A stretch of 64,000 nt of DNA from Anaerolineales bacterium (GTDB lineage Bacteria > Chloroflexota > Anaerolineae > Anaerolineales > UBA4823): NCBI GenBank assembly GCA_016929095.1, contig JAFGJM010000044.1, positions 1 to 64,000 on the forward strand, in the 5' to 3' direction. Each line of letters begins with the position of its first letter. Positions within the stretch are counted from its first letter, which is position 1. This document shows positions 36,117 through 43,376 of the stretch, in pieces. The notes below the pieces were generated by a model, which was not told where the DNA came from, made no database searches, and saw nothing but the letters and a program-made list of their open reading frames with translations. The position numbers and the translations under genes are program-made.

Positions 36117-36974
36117 TTACCTGATTTGATGTTCTAATATCCGGTTCAATTCCTTTTGAATCAAGCCGGTTCGTTCATCGCGCAGCAATGGTAAACGGGC
36201 GCGTGTGCGGTGCAATTGGTTTGTATCGATTTCAACAAACGAAAGCGCTTCTTGATGTTGCGGCGCTCTGATCATCAATTCTCCATTAGGGTCAAACACC
36301 GCCGACCCGCCCCAGAAATTCAAGCCATCTTCATAGCCAACACGATTGGCGTGAACGACAAACGATGTAAACATACTGGCGTATGCTTGGTTGACCAGTT
36401 CCACCCAACGGGCGCTTTCCAATTGGGGCGCCTGGTTTAACCCTCTCCCCGGTGACGCCGATGTAAACAGGAACATATCGGCGCCATCCAGCCATAGTAG
36501 ATATGGCGGTGAAACGTGCCAGAAATCTTCACAGATCAAGATGCCCATCCTGCCAAACCGGGTTTCAAATGCCGATATCTTATCCCCCCAGGCAAAAAAT
36601 CTACCTTCATCGAAAAGCCCGTAGGTGGGCAAATACAGTTTATGGTGCACGTAAACCACTTCCCCTTTAGAGAGATACGCTGCAGAAATGAAAAAGCGGT
36701 GCCGGTCATCCTCATCCACGAATCCAACCACCAGGTCTATCGCCTTGCTTTCTTCAAGCAATACCCTGAATACCGGGTCTTCGCGGCGCGGGCGGAGCGC
36801 TACCGTGGGGGTAAGATCCTGCAGAACGTAACCGGTCATGGATAATTCGGGAAAAACCAATAAATCCGCGCCCTGCTGCCGGGCATCCCGGATATTTGCC
36901 CGGTGCTTTGCCAGGTTGGTGTCAATTTCTCCTAAGACGGTGCTGATTTGCGCTATTGCCAATGAGAACTTCAT
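36117..36974 (-). CDS. Nitrilase-fold glutaminase subunit of NAD synthetase
   Basis: A 285-residue carbon-nitrogen hydrolase. The Glu-Lys-Cys triad is visible: Glu in VFPELSMTGY, Lys in VHHKLYLPTYG and Cys in ILICEDFWH. In many bacteria this domain is fused to the N-terminus of NadE and supplies ammonia from glutamine; here it is a separate gene immediately upstream of nadE on the same strand. The LICEDFWH motif and FDEGRFF loop are those of the NadE glutaminase rather than generic nitrilases. Start ATG 36974 follows a short 16-base gap from the Lgt-like gene, so all three form one transcript. Confidence 0.88.
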   Translation of the reverse strand: MKFSLAIAQISTVLGEIDTNLAKHRANIRDARQQGADLLVFPELSMTGYVLQDLTPTVALRPRREDPVFRVLLEESKAIDLVVGFVDEDDRHRFFISAAYLSKGEVVYVHHKLYLPTYGLFDEGRFFAWGDKISAFETRFGRMGILICEDFWHVSPPYLLWLDGADMFLFTSASPGRGLNQAPQLESARWVELVNQAYASMFTSFVVHANRVGYEDGLNFWGGSAVFDPNGELMIRAPQHQEALSFVEIDTNQLHRTRARLPLLRDERTGLIQKELNRILEHQIR

Positions 36975-36990
36975 ATTACTATCGCCTTGT

Positions 36991-37785
36991 CTATGAACCT
37001 GAAGTTAAATAATCGCTTGTATGCTCAGTCATCCGGTGCTTCATCGCCATGGCAACAAAGAACAATACACCACTTATAAAAAAGCCCAATGAAACCCAGA
37101 AATCCAATCGCAGACCTTTCCAAACTAACCCCGTATCTTCCCGAAAGAAGGTCAAGATGCATAATGTCAACGACGTAATAGATAAAAACATCGCCGTTGA
37201 CTGACCCGGTTTACCTGCGCGGTGTTTCCACACAGGATGAGTCTTAATACTATCAATGCCAATCATCCAAATTAATGTTGATAATGCCCCAATAAATTGA
37301 ACCGGAAACCGACGGGTAATTGTACCCCATTCATCGATAGCGGGCAGTGACCACCATGTGTTTGCCAAGAATCCATAAGCAATCCCATCGAACCAACACC
37401 CTAGCCAAATCCCGATGACCAGGCACCCTGCTAACGGAAGAAAATCATCGCTCAATTCAAACATCGGGCGGTGAAGCAATCGGCTGGCTATCCACACTGC
37501 TGCCATCCAGCCAAGCACAATCCCTGCCCAAGAAAAACCACCCAAATGTAATTGGGGGATTTCCTGCCAATGATCTCTAAAATAATCCCAATGCGAAAAA
37601 ACAAAAGTAATCCGGCTGCCTACAAGAGCGCCGATAAGTATCCCCACACCACTATCCATATACAGGTTTGCTTGTTTAACAGGCGACGTTTCGCGTACCC
37701 AGACCAATCCGGTGGTCACGCTAACTCCAATAAATATCGAAAAAAAGAAAATCTGCAAACTTCCACCGAAAGCGAACGTGTTCAC
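36991..37785 (-). CDS. Lgt-family membrane protein lacking catalytic residues
   Basis: A 264-residue, seven-helix protein homologous to prolipoprotein diacylglyceryl transferase, starting at GTG 37785. The fold markers remain: GSRITFVFSHWDYF, GGFSWAGIVLG (80s) and RFPVQFIGA. The key residues do not. The His of the conserved SxHGG is Ala87, the RxGNFxNGE loop reads WLGCWFDGIAYG (Arg to Trp, Asn to Cys, Asn to Asp, Glu to Ile). Functional Lgt attaches diacylglycerol to lipobox Cys; this copy is therefore probably not an active transferase. It lies upstream of the NAD synthetase pair. Confidence 0.75.
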   Translation of the reverse strand: MNTFAFGGSLQIFFFSIFIGVSVTTGLVWVRETSPVKQANLYMDSGVGILIGALVGSRITFVFSHWDYFRDHWQEIPQLHLGGFSWAGIVLGWMAAVWIASRLLHRPMFELSDDFLPLAGCLVIGIWLGCWFDGIAYGFLANTWWSLPAIDEWGTITRRFPVQFIGALSTLIWMIGIDSIKTHPVWKHRAGKPGQSTAMFLSITSLTLCILTFFREDTGLVWKGLRLDFWVSLGFFISGVLFFVAMAMKHRMTEHTSDYLTSGS

Positions 37786-38000
37786 ATCGCAATAATACCA
37801 CCGTAATGCCAGATTAATAAACGTATCCGATGGTAAGAAAAATATATATATGTTTTTCTGTTCATTGACTACACATACTTTTCAAACAAAGAAGCAGAAA
37901 CTGAAAGGCAACTGGTCACTAGACATATTTTATATTCACTCAATGTGATTAACTCCATTGCGATAAACGACCATAATTTCGAAATCAATATCGCATAAAT

Positions 38001-38081
38001 GTCATTTCGAGGAGCCCGTCGGGGCGAGGATCGCGCAGCATCCCTATAGAGAAGCAACCTTCCCTCGGGTCTCAAGATGAC
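38001..38081. repeat. REP-like palindromic element
   Basis: GTCATTTCGAGGAGCCCGTC at the left pairs imperfectly with CCCTCGGGTCTCAAGATGAC at the right. This belongs to the same class of GTCATT..../...ATGAC palindromes as the element at 7048. Confidence 0.6.
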
Positions 38082-38109
38082 ATCGCTCACTCCTTGCTCC
38101 TAAGGGACT

Positions 38110-38192
38110 GTCACTGCGAGAAGCACAACGACGAAGTAGTCTCATACTCCACAATGACTAGATTGCTTCGCTCGTTCCTCGCTCGCAATGAC
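38110..38192. repeat. REP-like palindromic element
   Basis: GTCACTGCGAG at 38110 and CTCGCAATGAC ending at 38192 are inverse of one another apart from one base; AGATTGCTTCGCTCGTTCCT lies inside. Related to 7048-7174. Confidence 0.65.
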
Positions 38193-38392
38193 AATGGGTG
38201 AATAATCCTCTCGGGAAGAAAAGTGTTTATGCATTTTGGACTTACACGCTACGACAATTAGTAATCTACCGGGTGGCTAATAGAATAATATGATTAAGAT
38301 TTCGTCCTAACATTTCCGTTCAGTAAAGAGTATATATTGTATAATGAGTAAAATGATTTTGCTCTTCGACCGATAATAAGGGAATGATGGTT

Positions 38393-39010
38393 ATGGATTT
38401 CTTACTTACACCCAATGTCGCATATTTGGTACTGGTACTCGGTATTGTTTTTTCCCTGATGGCCATATTTACTCCCGGCACCGGATTGTTTGAAATTGGG
38501 GCATTATTTGCTTTTATCCTGGCAGGTTATGCAGTTTACAACCTACCCGTGAATTGGTGGGCTGTTGGAATATTGATACTGGGAGTGTTCCCTTTTATCA
38601 TCGCTGTTCGCCGTTCCCGACGTCTAATCTATCTGGTCATCTGTATCATCGCCTTAATCATCGGTTCCGTGTTTTTATTCCCCGGGGAAAAATGGTGGCA
38701 GCCGGCTCTGAATCCATGGCTGGCTGCTTTGGTTTCAATAATGACTGCCGGATATTTCTGGATTGCAGTACGGAAAACCCTGGAAGCAGAACAAACACGA
38801 CCTGCCCATGACCTCGAAAAACTCATCGGGAAAATTGGTGAAGCCAAAACCGACATTCATACCGAAGGATCGGTTCAGGTAGAAAGCGAGTTGTGGAGCG
38901 CATATAGTTTGGAACCTGTTGCAAAGGGGAGTACGGTTCGGATAAAAAACCGCAACGGTTTTGTGCTTGAGGTTGAGTACGTAGACGATACGGTCAACCA
39001 ATCACCGTGA
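38393..39010 (+). CDS. NfeD-like membrane protein
   Basis: A 205-residue protein. Four or five hydrophobic segments fill residues 1-125, then a small OB-fold NfeD domain: LIGKIGEAKTDIHTEGSV, ESELWSAYSLEPVAKGSTVR. It has no protease domain (short NfeD type). ATG 38393 has AAGGGA 9 bases upstream. In bacteria NfeD with a slipin partner helps form detergent-resistant membrane domains; that partner is the next gene, 68 bases downstream. Confidence 0.85.
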   Translation: MDFLLTPNVAYLVLVLGIVFSLMAIFTPGTGLFEIGALFAFILAGYAVYNLPVNWWAVGILILGVFPFIIAVRRSRRLIYLVICIIALIIGSVFLFPGEKWWQPALNPWLAALVSIMTAGYFWIAVRKTLEAEQTRPAHDLEKLIGKIGEAKTDIHTEGSVQVESELWSAYSLEPVAKGSTVRIKNRNGFVLEVEYVDDTVNQSP

Positions 39011-39078
39011 AACCGGTTCTGAAGAAATATATTTCGACAAATTTTTATTTTGAAACGATCATATTCTAGGAGGATGTT

Positions 39079-40011
39079 ATGTTGTTATCACCCATCAATC
39101 AAATCGGAGAAATCTCAAATTTACTTGGCTGTCTCGCTGGTGTCGTTATAATCTTAGGTGTATTGTTATTATCCAGCGCCATTCGCATTGTACCTGAATA
39201 CATGCGCCTGGTCGTTTTTCGATTAGGCCGCTGCGTCGGCTCCAAAGGGCCTGGGATTGTTTTTCTCATTCCCGTAGTCGACCGGGCTGTGAGGGTCGAT
39301 TTACGCGAACAGGTGCGGGAAATTCCTCACCAAACCTCCATCACCAAAGATAATGCCCCCATTTCCATTGACTTCCTTTGGTATTTTAAGGTGCTGGATC
39401 CCACCGAAAGCGTGCTGCAGGTCGGAAATTTCGAGGCGGCATCTCAGGGTATGGCAACCACTACCCTGCGGGCAGTAATCGGCGGTATTCCCCTGGATGA
39501 TGTACTCTCCGAACGGGAACACATCAATTCGATGCTGCGCACCCGTCTCGACGAGGTAACCGAACGCTGGGGTGTAAAGGTGACCAATGTTGAAATCCGG
39601 GAAATCATCCCGCCGCGTGAAGTCCAGGAAGCTATGAACCGGCAAATGTCGGCTGAACGTATCCGCCGGGCGGTGGTGACAGAATCAACCGGTACGAGAG
39701 AAGCAGCCATCAATGTAGCGGACGGCGAGCGGCAGGCTGCCATTTTACGGGCAGAAGGTCAAAAGCAATCCAACATCCTGGTTGCCGAAGGTGAAAAACA
39801 AGCCCAGCTTCTGCGCGCCGAAGGCTTCTCGGCAGCCCTGGATAAAATTTTCTCTGTCGCGCAAACAGTCGATCCTAAGACCATGACCCTGCAGTACTTC
39901 GAGACTCTCAAGAACATCGGCGCAAGTCCAGCCAGCAAGTTTATATTCCCAATGGAATTTACCAGCATGATGGAGAATTTCTTAAAGAGCCGCGAAGAAG
40001 AAAAATCATAA
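39079..40011 (+). CDS. Slipin/stomatin-like SPFH protein
   Basis: A 310-residue SPFH protein. One N-terminal TM (about 18-42), then the SPFH/PHB domain (FRLGRCVGSKGPGIVFLIPV, VDLREQVREIPHQ, YFKVLDPTESVLQVGN) and a coiled-coil Glu/Ala/Gln tail with ADGERQAAILRAEGQKQSNI-type repeats. It forms ring oligomers at membranes and works with NfeD, encoded upstream. AGGAGG precedes the ATG. A terminator follows. Confidence 0.93.
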   Translation: MLLSPINQIGEISNLLGCLAGVVIILGVLLLSSAIRIVPEYMRLVVFRLGRCVGSKGPGIVFLIPVVDRAVRVDLREQVREIPHQTSITKDNAPISIDFLWYFKVLDPTESVLQVGNFEAASQGMATTTLRAVIGGIPLDDVLSEREHINSMLRTRLDEVTERWGVKVTNVEIREIIPPREVQEAMNRQMSAERIRRAVVTESTGTREAAINVADGERQAAILRAEGQKQSNILVAEGEKQAQLLRAEGFSAALDKIFSVAQTVDPKTMTLQYFETLKNIGASPASKFIFPMEFTSMMENFLKSREEEKS

Positions 40012-40035
40012 GAAATACCTGCACCAAAACTAATG

Positions 40036-40072
40036 TGGCAGCTTTGGTTATAACATCATAAGCTGCCATTTT
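40036..40072 (+). terminator. Terminator after the slipin gene
   Basis: Nine-bp perfect stem TGGCAGCTT/AAGCTGCCA (40036-40044, 40060-40068) followed by TTTTG; it lies 25 bases after the slipin stop. Confidence 0.75.
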
Positions 40073-40077
40073 GTTTA

Positions 40078-40106
40078 TTGGCGCATTCCCAACCATACTT
40101 TATAAT
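40078..40106 (+). promoter_or_regulatory. Promoter for the GNAT-RNase D pair, possibly leaderless
   Basis: TTGGCG (40078-40083), 17-base spacer, TATAAT (40101-40106). The expected transcription start is about 40113, at or next to the ATG at 40115, so there is little or no room for a leader or ribosome site. Confidence 0.5.
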
Positions 40107-40114
40107 TTATATCG

Positions 40115-40588
40115 ATGACTACCCAGCCCGCACTCATAGAACCAGCGTCATGGCGAGATCTAAATCCCTTGCGACACCTCGAACAGGTTTGTTTCCCTCT
40201 GGATTCTTGGCCACTATTGGACCTTATCGGTGTGCTTACTTTTCCCGGAGTCATCCGCCTGAAAGCTGTAACCGATAATATTATGGTTGGGTTTATCGCC
40301 GGAGATATTCGGGATGGAAAAAGATTGGGTTGGATTACGACCCTGTGTGTATTACCGGAATACCAGGGAAGGGGTATTGGCGGTGCATTGCTGGAAGCGT
40401 GTGAAAAACAGATCGATGCCCCGACCATTCGCCTGAATGTACGCATTTCGAATCGCGCGGCTATTCGTCTTTATCGCCGTTATGGTTACGAACAGGTATC
40501 CATTTGGCCGGGTTATTACCATGATGGGGAAGATGCGTTTATCTTGGAAAAGAAGATATACCGCAAGGGGTATAATACAGACATATGA
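40115..40588 (+). CDS. GNAT N-acetyltransferase (RimI-like)
   Basis: A 157-residue GNAT. Acetyl-CoA site LCVLPEYQGRGIGGALL (V/I-x-x-x-x-Q/R-G-x-G-x-A), then LNVRISNRAAIRLYRRYGYE, the RimI-like motif B of N-alpha-acetyltransferases. Target unknown. The upstream promoter sits so close that translation may be leaderless. Its stop overlaps the RNase D start (ATGA), so the two are coupled. Confidence 0.85.
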   Translation: MTTQPALIEPASWRDLNPLRHLEQVCFPLDSWPLLDLIGVLTFPGVIRLKAVTDNIMVGFIAGDIRDGKRLGWITTLCVLPEYQGRGIGGALLEACEKQIDAPTIRLNVRISNRAAIRLYRRYGYEQVSIWPGYYHDGEDAFILEKKIYRKGYNTDI

Positions 40589-41718
40589 ATAACAATACCC
40601 TTCCCGCGGCGCAGCTCATCGCACACCCACATGCATTGCACAAGTTATCCGAGAAGCTGAGATGTGAAAATAAAATTGCTGTCGATACCGAATCAAACAG
40701 TCTGTATGCTTACCAGGAACAAGTATGTTTGATTCAATTTTCCACACCCACGCAAGACTTTCTGGTTGACCCCTTTGCCCTGAACGATTTATCCCCCCTC
40801 AAACCCATTTTTGCCAATCAGAATATTGAAAAAGTATTCCACGCTTCAGAGTATGACGTGATATGCCTGAAGCGGGATTTTGGGTTCGCATTCAGAAATA
40901 TTTTCGACACCTTTACCGCCGCCCGCGTGTTGGGACGAAAGGCCGTTGGATTAGGCTCCATATTGGAAAGTGAATTTTCCGTGGAGGTGAACAAACGTTA
41001 TCAGCGCGCCAATTGGGGACAACGTCCCTTACCATCTCATTTGCTCGCTTATGCACAACTCGATACACACTACCTGATCCCCTTACGCGACCGGCTGAAG
41101 GCTGAATTGATGGATCAAGGGTTAATGCCCCTGGCGCAAGAAGATTTCAATCGCGTTTGCCTGGTAAACGGTCATAATTGTGTTGATAAATCCAATGAAT
41201 GGTGGCGGATCAATGGCGCCATGGACCTGCCCGCTCAAAAAGCTGCTATCCTGCAAGAGTTATGCCGCTTCCGCGATCGATTAGCCCAACGCGTAAATAA
41301 GCCGCTTTTCAAGGTTTATAACGATTGGGTTTTATTGGAACTTGCCAAAGAATGCCCTCAATCACCCGAGGCCTTAGAAAACCTGGGGGTGCTCAACTCC
41401 CGTCAACTTAAGCGGGATAGTGAGGCAATCCTGTCTGCGATTAAAAAAGGATTGATCTCCACACCAGTTTATCCCAACCGGGTTCCTCGCCCCAGTGAAC
41501 GATTCCTGAACCGTTTGGAAAAATTGCGCAAATGGCGGAAAACCACAGGGGAAAAAATGGGGGTGTCGTCCGATATTATTTTGCCGCGTGATCTGCTTTC
41601 AGAAATCGCCGAAACAAATCCAGCCAATGAGTCAGAACTACAGGCGATCATGCGCAGCGTGCCCTGGCGCATGGAGCAATTCGGGAGTCAAATCATCGGT
41701 ATTATCCATAGTGCATGA
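40585..41718 (+). CDS. rnd: Ribonuclease D-like 3'-5' exoribonuclease
   Basis: A 377-residue RNase D. DEDDy motifs: IAVDTESNSLY (Exo I), HASEYDVICLKRDF (Exo II), LLAYAQLDTHYL (Exo III, YxxxD). Residues beyond 210 have one or two HRDC-like helical domains (for example VYNDWVLLELAKECPQSPEA). RNase D trims 3' ends of tRNA and other small RNAs. It overlaps the GNAT gene by 4 bases. Confidence 0.9.
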   Translation: MNNNTLPAAQLIAHPHALHKLSEKLRCENKIAVDTESNSLYAYQEQVCLIQFSTPTQDFLVDPFALNDLSPLKPIFANQNIEKVFHASEYDVICLKRDFGFAFRNIFDTFTAARVLGRKAVGLGSILESEFSVEVNKRYQRANWGQRPLPSHLLAYAQLDTHYLIPLRDRLKAELMDQGLMPLAQEDFNRVCLVNGHNCVDKSNEWWRINGAMDLPAQKAAILQELCRFRDRLAQRVNKPLFKVYNDWVLLELAKECPQSPEALENLGVLNSRQLKRDSEAILSAIKKGLISTPVYPNRVPRPSERFLNRLEKLRKWRKTTGEKMGVSSDIILPRDLLSEIAETNPANESELQAIMRSVPWRMEQFGSQIIGIIHSA

Positions 41719-41763
41719 TCTCCCATTTCAACCCGATTATAGTTAGCAAAGGAAATTACCTCA

Positions 41764-43161
41764 ATGAAAATCACATTCCATGGTGCCGCTCGTACGGTTA
41801 CGGGCTCTAAACATCTCTTAAGAATCAACGGGTATAACTTATTGCTTGAATGCGGTCTATTTCAGGGACGACGAGAAGAATCGAAACACCAAAATCGCAC
41901 TTTTGAATTCAACCCACAAAAAATCGATGCGGTCATCCTATCCCATGCACACATCGACCACAGCGGCAACCTGCCAAATTTGGTGAAAAGTGGTTTCGAT
42001 GGACCTATCTATACCACACCCGCCACTGCCCATCTGGCAAAAATCATGTTGCTCGATTCAGGCCATATCCAGGAATCTGACGCGGCATATGTCAATAAGA
42101 AAAAAGCGCGGCGCGGCGAGCCTCTGGTTGAACCAATCTATACGCAAGAGGATGCAGCCCAAGTGGCAGAGCATTTCTCGGAACAAATCTATGATCAACC
42201 TTTTGAACCCATTCCGGGCGTTACCGCCAGGCTGGTAGACGCCGGGCATATTTTAGGATCGGCCGCGATCGTGTTAGACATTGAAGAAAAAGGCAGAAAG
42301 TTACGTGTGTGGTTCTCTGGCGATATTGGCAGACTCAAATTACCCCTCATCCGCGATCCCATCCTTCCCCAAAATTCGGATTATTTAATCATGGAATGCA
42401 CATACGGTGATAAAGCCCATCGCGATCCTGAACTGGCATACAATGAATTACGGGATGTCGTAAGACGGACCGTCAAAAGAAAAGGCAAAATCATCATTCC
42501 AGCCTTTGCCGTTGGTCGGACGCAAGAATTAGTTTATTCTCTGCACCAGATGATCGTTAACGGCGAAATTCCGGGGATCCCCATCATCGTGGATAGTCCC
42601 CTGGCCATCAACGCTTCTGAGATATTCCGAGCCCACCCGGAATGTTTCGATGAAGAAACCAACCAGTTTATTCAGCAAAATAAGCATGAAACCTTATTGG
42701 GGTTTGATAAATTATCCTATACCCGCACCGTAGAAGAATCCAAAGCCCTCAATTTCCGCAAGGAACCGATGGTGATCATTTCCGCTTCCGGTATGGCAGA
42801 AGCTGGACGAATTTTGCACCACCTGAAAAATAACATCGAAGACCCTAAAAATACGATTTTAATTGTCTCCTGGCAGGCACCATATACGTTAGGTCGCCGT
42901 CTTGCAGACCGGGAAAAAGAGGTAAAGATTTTCGGTGAGCGTTATCCGGTACGCGCCGAAGTCTCGACCATTGGCGGATACTCAGCCCATGCCGGCCAAT
43001 CCTTTTTGTTAGAATACGCCCTGGCAGTGAAATCAAGCGTGCGTAAAACTTACCTTGTGCATGGCGAACGAACTCCTGCCGATAAACTGCGCGAGTTGAT
43101 GGCAGATAAGGGTTTGTCCAATGTATATTACCCCGACCAGCATATCACGGTGGAAATATGA
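41764..43161 (+). CDS. Beta-CASP metallo-beta-lactamase RNA nuclease
   Basis: A 465-residue enzyme with HAHIDHSGNLP (HxHxDH), DAGHILGSA, FSGDIGR, then the beta-CASP insertion (FAVGRTQELVYSL, SASGMAEAGR) and the closing LVHGE. These are the metal ligands and RNA-recognition motifs of RNase J/CPSF-73-like nucleases of the short bacterial group. The N-terminal ITFHGAARTVTGSKHLL is also family-typical. It probably acts in RNA decay or maturation. AAAGGAA precedes the ATG; the gene lies 45 bases after RNase D. Confidence 0.9.
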   Translation: MKITFHGAARTVTGSKHLLRINGYNLLLECGLFQGRREESKHQNRTFEFNPQKIDAVILSHAHIDHSGNLPNLVKSGFDGPIYTTPATAHLAKIMLLDSGHIQESDAAYVNKKKARRGEPLVEPIYTQEDAAQVAEHFSEQIYDQPFEPIPGVTARLVDAGHILGSAAIVLDIEEKGRKLRVWFSGDIGRLKLPLIRDPILPQNSDYLIMECTYGDKAHRDPELAYNELRDVVRRTVKRKGKIIIPAFAVGRTQELVYSLHQMIVNGEIPGIPIIVDSPLAINASEIFRAHPECFDEETNQFIQQNKHETLLGFDKLSYTRTVEESKALNFRKEPMVIISASGMAEAGRILHHLKNNIEDPKNTILIVSWQAPYTLGRRLADREKEVKIFGERYPVRAEVSTIGGYSAHAGQSFLLEYALAVKSSVRKTYLVHGERTPADKLRELMADKGLSNVYYPDQHITVEI

Positions 43162-43202
43162 GGGATGGGGTGATAAGGAAATCAGGTAATCAGGGATCAG
43201 TT

Positions 43203-43243
43203 CCCAGTGACCGGCGCCCGGTAAACCGGGTACAGGTCACTGG
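43203..43243. repeat. Nested inverted repeat in the gap after the beta-CASP gene
   Basis: CCAGTGACC pairs with GGTCACTGG, and inside them CCCGGT pairs with ACCGGG around AA. There is no T-run. It could be a transcription-end structure of the minus or plus strand or part of a dispersed repeat. Confidence 0.4.
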
Positions 43244-43376
43244 AAATTGGGTGCAAGGTTCTTATGCCTTTACAAGTCATGCCTGGCTTTTTTATAAAAA
43301 TGTTAAGATTTAATCCCCTAAATTAGCATAAATTGATCAATGCCTGCTATGATTATATTCATGGGAGGGCTTCACT

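Larger units (their letters stand above)
37786..38383. other. 598-bp intergenic region with two REP-like elements
   Basis: No gene is supported here. It holds two palindromic repeats (38001-38081, 38110-38192) and, to the right, a TATAAT (38340-38345) 45 bases before the NfeD gene, which is a reasonable promoter. Confidence 0.55.
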
